Of a stretch of 26,431 nucleotides of DNA, positions 1 to 7,208 are shown piece after piece. Source of the stretch: UBA8403 sp964455155 (lineage in GTDB: Bacteria; Bacteroidota; Bacteroidia; Cytophagales; Amoebophilaceae); the NCBI GenBank assembly GCA_964455155.1, contig CAYVYH010000014.1:1-26431 (forward strand). Reading direction: 5' to 3'. Position numbers and translations under genes: made by a program. The notes beneath the pieces were generated by a model. It ran no database searches. It was not told where the DNA came from and saw only the letters and a list, made by a program, of their open reading frames with translations. The stretch's first letter is position 1, and each line of letters opens with the position of its first letter.

Positions 1-304
1 TCAGATAGTTAACAGCTGTACTCTTTCCTACGCCGGTGTTGCCCAAGACCAAGACCACTGCTTTGTCGGTGGCAGACGCTGCATTCTCCTCACCTAGCTG
101 AGTAGTGTATTCGATAAGAGAGATACTTTCTGTGGTACTGAGCTCCTTTTTGGGGTCGCCTAACTTCCGCGCTAAAATCTCCTGAGGGTTGGCATCTACA
201 CCTAGCTGAGTGGATCGACCACAACCGCTCAATAGTGCGGTTCCTAATGACAACAAGACCATGCTGCAGATGGACCTGCTAAACTGTGAGTAGGCTGTAT
301 ACAT
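1..304 (-). CDS. Partial lipoprotein with P-loop NTPase motif (N-terminal part; runs off left edge)
   Basis: The reading frame starts with ATG at 304 and stays open to base 1, giving about 101 N-terminal residues; the rest lies outside the window. The N-terminus looks like a lipoprotein signal: a hydrophobic run (MVLLSLGTALLSGC) ending in lipobox LSGC, so the mature protein would begin at that Cys and be membrane anchored. A hydrophilic linker of about 55 residues follows, then a beta strand and Walker A motif (VVLVLGNTGVGKSTAVNYL), as in septin/AIG1-like or other TRAFAC-type GTPases and some ATPases. No further motif (Walker B, NKxD) can be seen because of the truncation, so GTPase versus ATPase is undecided. 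It lies downstream of nuoD on the same strand but after an AT-rich gap, so its own promoter is likely. The lipobox and Walker A are seen directly; the function is unknown. Confidence 0.75.
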   Translation of the reverse strand, partial: MYTAYSQFSRSICSMVLLSLGTALLSGCGRSTQLGVDANPQEILARKLGDPKKELSTTESISLIEYTTQLGEENAASATDKAVVLVLGNTGVGKSTAVNYL

Positions 305-405
305 GTGTCGTAGCGTTTATTTTATTCTGCCGCGATTGACTTTATCATTCTATTCCAATTCTAATCTATCATACCAAATATTCAAGTACTATATACAATT
401 ATATT

Positions 406-531
406 TTATCTGTCATCTAAAATTTTCACAAATCTTGCCAAAATAGTGTCCCGGGCCTCCTGGGCCATCTCTAGCATATGCTGTTGTTCGTTTTTGTTGA
501 TGCCCATTGGTCGCATTGCAGCTGCTCCCAT
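406..531 (-). CDS. Small ORF downstream of nuoD, 41 residues, unknown
   Basis: A short open frame runs from ATG at 531 to TAA at 406-408 on the nuoD strand, starting about 48 bases after the nuoD stop. An in-frame TAA lies 24 bases upstream of the ATG, so it cannot be much longer. The peptide begins MGAAAMRPMG, then has a charged, probably helical stretch (NEQQHMLEMAQEARDTI) and ends ARFVKILDDR. The composition looks protein-like, with no membrane segment or motif I recognise. It could be a genuine small protein co-transcribed with nuoD, the tail of a gene that lost its 5' part, or chance. I do not recognise the family. Confidence 0.3.
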   Translation of the reverse strand: MGAAAMRPMGINKNEQQHMLEMAQEARDTILARFVKILDDR

Positions 532-578
532 GCCATACAAAGGCCCTGAATTTTAGCGGTCAACAAGCCCCGAATTTT

Positions 579-1796
579 CTAACGATCTATCTCTCCCAAC
601 ACGATATCCAAAGACCCTACTATAGCAATTAAGTCAGATAATAAGTGACCTCTGGCAATTTCTGGCAAGACAGAGAGATTGCTAAAACTTGGCGTACGGG
701 CCTTGCAGCGAAAGGGACTATCACCCTGCGCTGTAGCACGGAAGAAGAAGCCGATCTCCCCCCGTGGGTTCTCTGCCCGCGCATACAAATCTTGGGCCGA
801 AGTCCTGATTTTTTTAGGCACTAATTGTTGAGGGTTAAACGAAGGGGTACGCTTAAAGTCACGCGTAAGGCGTAAGAGGCATTGTTCAATAATCTTTACC
901 GATGCTCGACACTCTTGCATCCGAACCCAAGTCCTATCCCAACAATCCCCCACTTGCCCCATCTTACCTTGCCCGATAGGTATCTCAAACTCTAGTTCTG
1001 GATACACCGAATAGCCATCTACCCTGCGCAAATCTAATCGCAAACCAGAAGCTCTGAGCATCGGCCCTGAGACACCGTAGTTAATAGCCAAATCCAAAGG
1101 TAAAACACCCACGTTGGCCGTTCTCGCTATAAAAATTTTGTTTTCGATGATCAATTGATCGATTTCCGTGAGTTTGGGTTGGAGATAACGGATCAATTCA
1201 CTGCATCTGTCTTCAAAGCCTACGGGTAAATCATAGTATAGACCCCCAATCCAGATATAGTTATAAAGCATACGCGCGCCGCAGACCCACTCAAAGAGTC
1301 GTAAGATGTGTTCTCGATCGCGCATCAACCACAAAAATGCAGTAAACGCCCCCAAGTCTACCCCATACGTACCAATAGCCAGAAAATGAGACGCCAGTCG
1401 ATTGAGCTCTGCCACCAACACCCTAATGTACTCTACTCTAGGAGACAACTGGCCTGTAATGCCCAACATCCGCTCTACCCCCATGACAAAAGCATGCTCT
1501 GAGTTCATAGCAGACAGGTAATCCATTCGATCTACATAAGGGATCATTTGGTTGTATGGCAAAGCCTCTGCATGCTTCTCAAAACAACGATGCAGATAGC
1601 CCAAATGAGGTACTACATCCACCACCAATTCACCATCTAAGATCACCTCCAGGCGCAAAATTCCGTGGGTAGCGGGGTGCTGCGGGCCCATGTTAATGAG
1701 CACCTCTTCCGCCTTCAAGTCTTCTGGACGGTACTTGGTAGGCACAGCCCGCACATGATGTTCTTTTTGCGATATATACTGGATCTTGTTGGTCAT
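579..1796 (-). CDS. nuoD: NADH-quinone oxidoreductase subunit D (complex I 49 kDa subunit)
   Basis: A 405-residue protein, the normal length for stand-alone NuoD. It is the large peripheral-arm subunit of respiratory complex I and helps form the quinone-binding cavity beside NuoB. Diagnostic stretches are GPQHPATHGILRLEV near residue 37, PHLGYLHRCFEKHAE near 63, the MNSEHAF segment near 97, and the C-terminal SLDIVLGEIDR, which corresponds to the usual SLDxVxGExDR ending. There is no NuoC domain fused at the N-terminus, as expected for Bacteroidota. The start at 1796 gives a typical N-terminus ahead of the conserved block. Its usual neighbours nuoA, nuoB and nuoC lie more than 10 kb away on the other strand, so this gene has been separated from the operon. 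The nuoD stop is followed by a 41-residue ORF, not by nuoE. Confidence 0.97.
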   Translation of the reverse strand: MTNKIQYISQKEHHVRAVPTKYRPEDLKAEEVLINMGPQHPATHGILRLEVILDGELVVDVVPHLGYLHRCFEKHAEALPYNQMIPYVDRMDYLSAMNSEHAFVMGVERMLGITGQLSPRVEYIRVLVAELNRLASHFLAIGTYGVDLGAFTAFLWLMRDREHILRLFEWVCGARMLYNYIWIGGLYYDLPVGFEDRCSELIRYLQPKLTEIDQLIIENKIFIARTANVGVLPLDLAINYGVSGPMLRASGLRLDLRRVDGYSVYPELEFEIPIGQGKMGQVGDCWDRTWVRMQECRASVKIIEQCLLRLTRDFKRTPSFNPQQLVPKKIRTSAQDLYARAENPRGEIGFFFRATAQGDSPFRCKARTPSFSNLSVLPEIARGHLLSDLIAIVGSLDIVLGEIDR

Positions 1797-1840
1797 ATGC
1801 AGCGATGCGTTAATGTATATGCTCTATCACGAAAATAAAT

Positions 1841-1871
1841 GCTCTTATGGGTCTATGGCGGTCAGAAGAGC
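1841..1871. repeat. Inverted repeat between nuoD and the lysozyme gene
   Basis: Perfect 6-base arms GCTCTT (1841-1846) and AAGAGC (1866-1871) are separated by 19 bases in the divergent intergenic region. It could be an operator or an RNA hairpin in the lysozyme leader. The arms are short, so chance is possible. Confidence 0.2.
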
Positions 1872-1945
1872 CATCATGGCGAAAGTATCGACGTAAAAAT
1901 GTTGACCAAGTGTAAATATGGTGGTAACATTGAGGTCCTGAGTGA

Positions 1946-2728
1946 GTGTACCAACAGGAATTGATCATGCACAAGATACCACAGCTCCTTCTCGTAATAT
2001 CTTTTTCTCATACTGCGTTAGTGCGCATCTTGCTCTTTCTCATAGCGATTAGCTCCAGCTGCAAAGCTGAGCTGGTGTTGAATGCGCAAGAAGAAGGTAC
2101 GGTGCGGCCTGAAAAAAGAAGGAACATAGAAGATTGTGAAGTATCCCCGGCTGGAATAGCACTCATCAAGCAATTCGAAGGCTTTAGTACTCAGCCGTAC
2201 CGCTGTTCCGCCGGGGCATGGACAATAGGCTATGGGCAAACTATTCCAGAGGGCCAGACAGATCATGTATCAAAAGCACAAGCAGAAACCCTACTGCGTT
2301 CAAAGATAGTCGGTACGTATGCGCCAGAGGTGCAGCGTCTAGTAAGCGTACCACTCTACCAAGGAGAGTTTGATGCGTTGGTCTCCTTGAATTACAACAT
2401 TGGAGCAAAAGTCTTGTGTGACCCCACCGAAGATATCCGAAATAGTGAACGACCCATCGAACTGATCCCATTGCTCAATGCCTCACGCTATGAGGCAGCT
2501 TCTCTAGAATTTTCTAAATTCACGAAGGGAGGGGCCGAAAATTCGCATTACAGGGGACTTCTAAAACGTAGGATAGCAGAGATGTTTGTGTTTAGAAATC
2601 ATGCAGAAATTCCTTCAACACTTGCTCCAGACGTTGCAGCGTACTGTAATGACCCTCAGAATGCAACTCTCTTAAGGGAGGCGAGGGAGCTGTACCGCAG
2701 CTACAAACAGGGATTGCAAGAGCCCTAA
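1946..2728 (+). CDS. Secreted or membrane-anchored phage-type lysozyme, glycoside hydrolase family 24
   Basis: A 260-residue muramidase-like protein that would cleave the MurNAc-GlcNAc bond of peptidoglycan. Residues 8-38 are hydrophobic (LLLVISF, then LVRILLFLIAISSSC), a signal peptide or signal-anchor; the SSSC end is a poor lipobox. The GH24 domain begins near residue 66 (VSPAGIALIKQFEGF). By alignment with T4 lysozyme spacing, the catalytic Glu is E78, the Asp position is Cys87 and the Thr is T93 (AWTIGYGQT). Family hallmarks follow: VPLYQGEFDALVSLNYNIG near residue 135 and GLLKRRIAEMFVF near 215. A 40-residue hydrophilic tail is extra. Translation could start at Met1 or at Met8 (1967). 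No holin, spanin or other phage gene is adjacent, so this looks like a domesticated enzyme for the cell's own or a competitor's wall rather than a prophage endolysin. Confidence 0.9.
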   Translation: MYQQELIMHKIPQLLLVISFSHTALVRILLFLIAISSSCKAELVLNAQEEGTVRPEKRRNIEDCEVSPAGIALIKQFEGFSTQPYRCSAGAWTIGYGQTIPEGQTDHVSKAQAETLLRSKIVGTYAPEVQRLVSVPLYQGEFDALVSLNYNIGAKVLCDPTEDIRNSERPIELIPLLNASRYEAASLEFSKFTKGGAENSHYRGLLKRRIAEMFVFRNHAEIPSTLAPDVAAYCNDPQNATLLREARELYRSYKQGLQEP

Positions 2729-2844
2729 GTTGCGAGTTTCCCAGGGAGGCTAGGGCACCATGCTTGTTCGTCAGCCAATCCCTGTACCAGGTGTTCTTTT
2801 TTAAAGAATACTAGTGCCAACCATTTTTACTAGACCAAACGTAT

Positions 2845-3567
2845 ATGTGTGTTATGTCGCTTTTCATGATTAAGCCCTTCGTGAGAAAAATACGGCATCT
2901 CACTTGTTTATTGTGCCTACTAGTATGCTCTTCCAACAAATTCCTTGACGTCGGCCTTGACCTATATGAGACTGGTCGTATTCATAATAACGGCTCTGGT
3001 CAGCTCGAACTTGTTGCAGATCTAACCAAGGCGGAGCAGCTCATTCAAGTTGCAAGCCTACTGACTAAAAGCACATCCGATACTGTTAAGAAAAGCGTCA
3101 AGGAGGCATTTTCGGAAGCGGCTGATATCCTAAAGTGCGTGACAGGTGTCAACAACGTGGTCACAGAACACAATGCTACGATGTTGTACTTTAAGTTACG
3201 TTTTGAGTTCAATAGCGTTAAGGCCTTAAACGAGGCCGTACGTAAACTGTACACACATGTAAGCTACCCAGGATGTACCTCCTTCAAAATGGATCGTCGC
3301 TCATTCGTCAGAGTAGACACGCAAAATGTTGCACAACTGTTAGCACACTACTGCGCGCAGACTGATCCATACATCGCAAATTTGATCTCAAAAACCTTTT
3401 TGAGCGCTGTAACCTACCACCTCGCTTACAGTTTCGACAGAGAAATAAAAAAAGTTACACATACGCTTGCCAGTATTTCAGAAGATCGCAAGACGGTCTT
3501 ACTGACGCAATCTCTTGCTAATGCACAAGAGAACAAGCTTTCTTTAAGTACCACCATAAGCTTTTAG
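2845..3567 (+). CDS. Putative secreted protein or lipoprotein, unknown function
   Basis: 240 residues; not assigned to a named family. The N-terminus has a basic start (VRKIRH) and a hydrophobic core (LTCLLCLLVCSS) with several cysteines, consistent with export and perhaps lipidation, though LLVC is not a canonical lipobox. The mature part is mixed alpha/beta: helical segments near residues 55-95 (KAEQLIQVASLLTKST and following), a strand-like MLYFKLRFEFNSVKALNEAV near 113, and a C-terminal part with AYSFDREIKKVTHTLASIS near 193 followed by DRKTVLLTQSLAN. That last pattern resembles lipoproteins of unknown function common in Bacteroidota (from memory, unverified). Possible starts are Met1, Met4 or Met8. 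It lies between the lysozyme and prfB with independent spacing on both sides. Confidence 0.75.
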   Translation: MCVMSLFMIKPFVRKIRHLTCLLCLLVCSSNKFLDVGLDLYETGRIHNNGSGQLELVADLTKAEQLIQVASLLTKSTSDTVKKSVKEAFSEAADILKCVTGVNNVVTEHNATMLYFKLRFEFNSVKALNEAVRKLYTHVSYPGCTSFKMDRRSFVRVDTQNVAQLLAHYCAQTDPYIANLISKTFLSAVTYHLAYSFDREIKKVTHTLASISEDRKTVLLTQSLANAQENKLSLSTTISF

Positions 3568-3640
3568 GATATCCAACGCAGTGTGCACCCGCATATACTA
3601 TCCAACAACTAAGACGACTACCTAGTGTAGTGACATCGCT

Positions 3641-4721
3641 ATGAAGCAAGAAGCATACAAAGAAGCCCAAACAAGAGTCACTGCCTTGAGAGAGTATCTT
3701 TGACTACGAAAGCAAGCTGCAAGCGCTCCAGAAGGGCCAAGAGGCACAAACGGCCCCCAATTTTTGGGACAACGCCCAAGAGGCTTCCCGGGTGCTGAAG
3801 GCGGTCAAAACCAATAGGATGTGGGTAGACAGCTTCAAGGTCGTGCAAGTGCTTTTAGATGACCTGGAAGTATTGCGCCAATTTCACGAAGCTGGTGAAG
3901 CGCTTACCGAGGAGGTAGAGGTAACCTACCAGACCCTCATGCATCAACTAGAGGCATTAGAGCTTAAAAAAATGCTTCAAAATGAAGAGGACCAGCTGGA
4001 CGCAATCTTGGAAATCAATCCAGGTGCAGGAGGCACAGAAAGTCAAGACTGGGCTGAGATGCTTATGCGCATGTACATCATGTGGGGAGAAAAACAGGGT
4101 TATCAAATCAAGCAGCTCAACTGCCAACGAGGGGATGCTGCTGGTATCAAGTCGGCTACGCTAGAGTTGGGTGGTGCATTCGCGTATGGATATCTAAAGG
4201 CAGAAATCGGTATTCACCGGTTAGTGCGTATTTCACCGTTTGACGCAGGAGGCAGGAGACATACCTCATTTGCTTCGGTATATGCTTATCCAGTCGTGGA
4301 CGACAGCATTCAGATTGAAATCAACCCTTCAGACATCACGTGGGAAACCTTTCGTTCAGGAGGTGCCGGAGGGCAAAATGTCAACAAGGTAGAAACAGCT
4401 GTTAGGCTCAAGCACACCCCCTCGGGTGTCGTTGTAGAATGCCAGCAAGAGAGATCCCAGCTTCAGAATAAAGACAAGGCCATGCACATGCTCAAGTCCA
4501 GGCTATATCAACTGGAACTTGAAAAGAGAAATGCTGAGAAGGCGAAAGTAGAAAGCTCCAAGCAAAAAATAGAATTTGGCTCCCAAATCAGAAATTACGT
4601 GTTACACCCCTATAAACTCGTGAAAGATAACCGTACAGGCGTCGAGAGCAAAGACGTACAACGGGTACTGGACGGGGATATTGGAGATTTCATGAAAGCC
4701 TATCTGATGCGTGCCTCATAA
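3641..4721 (+). CDS. prfB: Peptide chain release factor 2, expressed through programmed +1 frameshift
   Basis: RF2 recognises UGA and UAA stop codons and triggers peptide release. The zero-frame part starts at ATG 3641 and encodes 20 residues (MKQEAYKEAQTRVTALREYL), ending at an in-frame TGA at 3701-3703. A +1 shift at CTT TGA continues in the frame beginning GAC at 3702 and runs to TAA at 4719-4721, for about 359 residues in total, close to the usual 365. The RF2 tripeptide SPF that reads UGA is present in VRISPFDAGG. The peptidyl-transferase GGQ motif is in SGGAGGQNVNKVETAV. The joined N-terminus reads EYLDYESKL, as expected for RF2. Without the shift, only a product starting internally near 3792 would be called, missing part of domain 1. 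The gene stands alone between the putative lipoprotein and an Lrp/AsnC regulator. Confidence 0.96.
3691..3705 (+). promoter_or_regulatory. prfB: prfB programmed +1 frameshift site
   Basis: The sequence TATCTTTGAC carries the conserved slippery CUU-UGA-C of bacterial prfB. P-site tRNA-Leu can slip from CUU to UUU while a slow UGA, read by RF2 itself, waits in the A site, giving autoregulation. The codons before the shift (TTG AGA GAG TAT CTT) lack the strong AGGGGG Shine-Dalgarno-like element of E. coli; only a weaker GAGAGAG purine run is present. Confidence 0.93.
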
Positions 4722-4792
4722 CAACAGATAAGGCATGATGACAGCCCCAAGCATGTGACCATGATGCAGGATTACTGATACCACTACAATCC

Positions 4793-5290
4793 ATGAATAC
4801 GCCGCCGCAGCTCGATCAGATCGATCGGGCTATACTCGATTACTTGCAGGCTCAAGCTAAGCTGACTAATGCGAAACTAGCACAGTATGTGGGCCTATCG
4901 CCAGCTTCAACCCTAGAGCGGGTAAGAAAACTAGAACAACAAGGAATCATCAAGAGCTATCATGCCCAATTGAACCCTGAAAAACTTGCTTTATATACAT
5001 GCGTAATCATGCAGGTCAAACTGCAGCGCTTGACCACAAGAAGTGTGGCAGCTTTCCGAGCAACTATAACACACATACCAGAGATAGTTGCATGCCATCA
5101 AGTGGTGGGCGATGCCGATTTTTTGGTCAAAGCCATCACTACAGACATAGCAGCCTATCAGCATTTGGTCATGTATCGACTCAGTGAAATAGAGGATATC
5201 CAACACATCAAATCGTTTTTCGTCACGGCTACCGTCAAAGAGACAGGCATTTCTGTCATGTCTCTTCCTTATACTCATGATTTAACTTAG
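4793..5290 (+). CDS. Lrp/AsnC family transcriptional regulator
   Basis: 165 residues, the normal Lrp/AsnC size. The N-terminal winged HTH starts with LDQIDRAILDYLQAQAKLTN (residues 7-26) and the recognition helix lies in LAQYVGLSPASTLERVRKL. The RAM ligand-binding and oligomerisation domain follows from about residue 65, with VGDADFLVKAITTDIAAY around 105 in the place where amino acids bind in Lrp. Such proteins act as dimers to octamers and control amino-acid metabolism or transport. The ligand cannot be told from the sequence. It starts 71 bases after prfB and is followed by a 186-base gap holding a GGTAA/TTACC palindrome, which could be a target for this or another regulator (inference). 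Confidence 0.93.
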   Translation: MNTPPQLDQIDRAILDYLQAQAKLTNAKLAQYVGLSPASTLERVRKLEQQGIIKSYHAQLNPEKLALYTCVIMQVKLQRLTTRSVAAFRATITHIPEIVACHQVVGDADFLVKAITTDIAAYQHLVMYRLSEIEDIQHIKSFFVTATVKETGISVMSLPYTHDLT

Positions 5291-5401
5291 CAGCTTTGGT
5301 ATTTTGTCGAATAGCACACACATACGCTGGCAACCCTGTCATTGGAATAATCTGTCACCCAAAGTGCTAAAACCTTGTAAGTGTGACTCTTGCCTTGCTT
5401 G

Positions 5402-5413
5402 GGTAAAGTTACC
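5402..5413. promoter_or_regulatory. Short palindrome upstream of the CvpA-family gene
   Basis: GGTAA-AG-TTACC is a perfect 12-base palindrome about 64 bases before the TTG start of the CvpA-family gene. It could be a regulator binding site. A palindrome this short can arise by chance. Confidence 0.2.
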
Positions 5414-5476
5414 TACCTTAGATGGGTGTTTACCTGAGCACTCCTAGCAACTACAAAGACCCTCACAAGATCTGTT

Positions 5477-5992
5477 TTGAAACTAGTCGATACGATTTTA
5501 CTGCTTCTTCTTTTGTGGGGGGGCTATAGCGGATTCAGGAGAGGACTGATTGCGGAGATTTTTTCTGCCGGCGCCTTGATGTTGGCCGTACTAGGTAGCA
5601 TTAGATTGCTGAACGGCACGGTTTCTTTTTGTACAAAATGGTACCAAGATCAGGATGGATTACTGCCTTACGTAGCATTTGTATTTCTTTTTATCGTCAT
5701 TTTTATGACAATCACATGGATAGGGAAGCTTTTTAAAACCCTTATCAAACCAACCTTACTAGGTGACCTCGATCAGCTGTTAGGTGGTGTGGCGGGCATC
5801 CTCAAGTGGGGCATGTTTAGCAGTACCCTCCTGTGGCTGGGGCAATTAGTCAGGCTGAATATATCCGAAGTATACACGGAGGGCACATTTTTTTTTCCCA
5901 TCATCAAGTTACTATGTCCCCGGCTCTTAGCCTGGGGGGCTTCATGGGTACCATGGATACAGGAATGGCTCACGGCAATAGACACAATCTAA
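5477..5992 (+). CDS. CvpA family inner-membrane protein
   Basis: 171 residues with about four membrane segments, matching the CvpA (colicin V production) family. The first segment VDTILLLLLLWGGYSGFRRG (residues 4-23) carries the family pattern of a hydrophobic helix followed by GFRRGLIAEIFS. Further segments are LMLAVLGSIRL, a long YVAFVFLFIVIFMTITWIG near 68, and GVAGILKWGMFSSTLLWLG near 104. The start is a TTG codon: the upstream frame offers no ATG, and starting here reproduces the usual CvpA N-terminus exactly. The molecular role of the family is poorly defined; in enterobacteria it is linked to envelope homeostasis and purF-cluster expression. An alpha/beta hydrolase gene follows on the same strand. 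Confidence 0.88.
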   Translation: MKLVDTILLLLLLWGGYSGFRRGLIAEIFSAGALMLAVLGSIRLLNGTVSFCTKWYQDQDGLLPYVAFVFLFIVIFMTITWIGKLFKTLIKPTLLGDLDQLLGGVAGILKWGMFSSTLLWLGQLVRLNISEVYTEGTFFFPIIKLLCPRLLAWGASWVPWIQEWLTAIDTI

Positions 5993-6164
5993 GACCATTA
6001 ACTACAAGACCCAAACTATGTGTCTTCAGGGCTACGCACTGTTCTTTCGTCTTAGCGTACCATGCCTCGTGTATCTTCTTACCGCCTCCAAATATCTTGT
6101 GAATTGGTATTCTTTGCTCAATCTGCCGAACTCAACACGTTAAAAATCGATAAAGACACGCGGA

Positions 6165-6923
6165 ATGGATCCTACTATCAAAGAAGCACAGGGATTTAAA
6201 TACATCGAGGAAGGCACCGGAGAAGTACTTTTGTTACTTCATGGTCTCTTTGGTGCATTGAGTAACTGGGAACACGTCTTAGCACAATTCTCTCGGAAGT
6301 ACCGGGTAGTTATTCCCATGCTTCCCATCTACGAAATGCCCATCAGGCAGGCCAACCTAGAGGGTCTTTTAGCATTTGTCAAGGCCTTTATTCAACAACA
6401 AAAGCTTGAACGATTTACCCTCATCGGGAACTCACTAGGGGGACATTTAGCCCTCATGTACACCCTCCACCATCCAAATCAAGTCCAAAAGCTGGTACTT
6501 ACAGGCAGTTCAGGTCTATTTGAAAATACCTTGGGTGGGTCTTTTCCTAAAAGAGGCGACTATGCGTACATAGCTGATCGGGTTGCTTACACCTTTTTCG
6601 ATCCCAAAACGGTCACCAAAGCGTATGTAGATGAAGTGTTTAACGTTACCAGCAATATCCCCAAGGCAATGCGTGTAGTCTCCATTGCCAAATCTGCTCA
6701 ACGCAACAACATGGCCCATGAACTCCCGAACATACAACCGATGACACTCCTGGTCTGGGGGCTCAACGATACCATTACCCCCCCCCTAGTAGGCCACGAA
6801 TTTAACGCTTTGCTGCCCCATGCCACGCTACGCTTTATAGACAAGTGCTGCCATGCACCCATGATGGAGCATCCTCAAAAATTCAATGCCCTACTCGATC
6901 AATTCTTACAAAGAACCGCTTGA
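6165..6923 (+). CDS. Alpha/beta fold hydrolase
   Basis: 252 residues with a complete catalytic triad visible: nucleophile S90 in the elbow GNSLGG, acid D202 in WGLNDTITPP, and H230 in KCCHAPMMEHP. The oxyanion-hole strand LLLLHGLFGALSNW lies at residues 22-35. A short cap region (GSFPKRGDYAYIADRVAYTF) sits between the core strands. The overall pattern matches a Bacteroidota group of soluble hydrolases with a VVIPMLPIYEMP segment in place of the usual DLRGHG motif. The substrate is unknown; the family includes esterases, lactonases and C-C hydrolases. There is no signal peptide, so it is probably cytoplasmic. The start at ATG 6165 places the first strand (GFKYIEEGTGEVLLLLHG) as expected. Confidence 0.9.
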   Translation: MDPTIKEAQGFKYIEEGTGEVLLLLHGLFGALSNWEHVLAQFSRKYRVVIPMLPIYEMPIRQANLEGLLAFVKAFIQQQKLERFTLIGNSLGGHLALMYTLHHPNQVQKLVLTGSSGLFENTLGGSFPKRGDYAYIADRVAYTFFDPKTVTKAYVDEVFNVTSNIPKAMRVVSIAKSAQRNNMAHELPNIQPMTLLVWGLNDTITPPLVGHEFNALLPHATLRFIDKCCHAPMMEHPQKFNALLDQFLQRTA

Positions 6924-6932
6924 CGATACGTC

Positions 6933-6961
6933 GTGTAGTGTTTATACACAACAACCTACAC
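6933..6961. repeat. Nested inverted repeat in the hydrolase-clpB gap
   Basis: Outer arms GTGTAG (6933-6938) and CTACAC (6956-6961) are perfect. Overlapping them is a second palindrome, GTGT (6938-6941) with ACAC (6946-6949). It starts 10 bases after the hydrolase stop codon and about 180-200 bases before the sigma-54-like promoter of clpB. It may be the hydrolase terminator (no T-tract) or an activator site for the promoter. Confidence 0.35.
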
Positions 6962-7138
6962 CGCGTAGTGGCGCCTGAATGAGTCGCTTGCAAGAGTCTT
7001 TCATCTGAGCTTAGAGCCGGAAGCCAAGTGCTTCTGAGAGCAAGAGGCAGCAGACAAGAGCAAGAAAATCGCCAGGCACATGCCCGCTTATCTTCCAAAG
7101 ATCACCATTGCGGTCAATTACTCCCTCACCACACACGC

Positions 7139-7156
7139 TTGGCACAACTTTTGCGA
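7139..7156 (+). promoter_or_regulatory. Sigma-54 (-24/-12) promoter candidate for clpB
   Basis: TTGGCACAACTTTTGCGA matches the sigma-54 consensus TGGCACG-N4-TTGC: TGGCAC is exact, TTGC is exact, and GG (7141-7142) and GC (7153-7154) are exactly ten bases apart. Transcription would start near 7166, leaving a leader of about 43 bases before the clpB ATG at 7209. The sigma-54 gene itself is in this window (17258-18685). No other site on either strand that I scanned showed both halves with correct spacing. Confidence 0.6.
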
Positions 7157-7208
7157 TCATGAGTTCAATGACTTATCATGAGGAGCGCATAACCCAAAAG
7201 CTACTGCT

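Noticed and set aside
1946..2728. Prophage remnant around the lysozyme gene
   Set aside because: No holin, integrase, structural phage gene or attachment repeat was seen nearby; the gene has an export signal and stands alone.
2754..2769. Second sigma-54-like site (GGGCACCATGCTTGTT) before the putative lipoprotein
   Set aside because: The -12 half has GT in place of the essential GC and the first T is missing, so it fails the consensus.
3792..4721. prfB starting at the internal ATG 3792
   Set aside because: The CTTTGAC frameshift site and matching upstream 20 codons show that the full protein starts at 3641.
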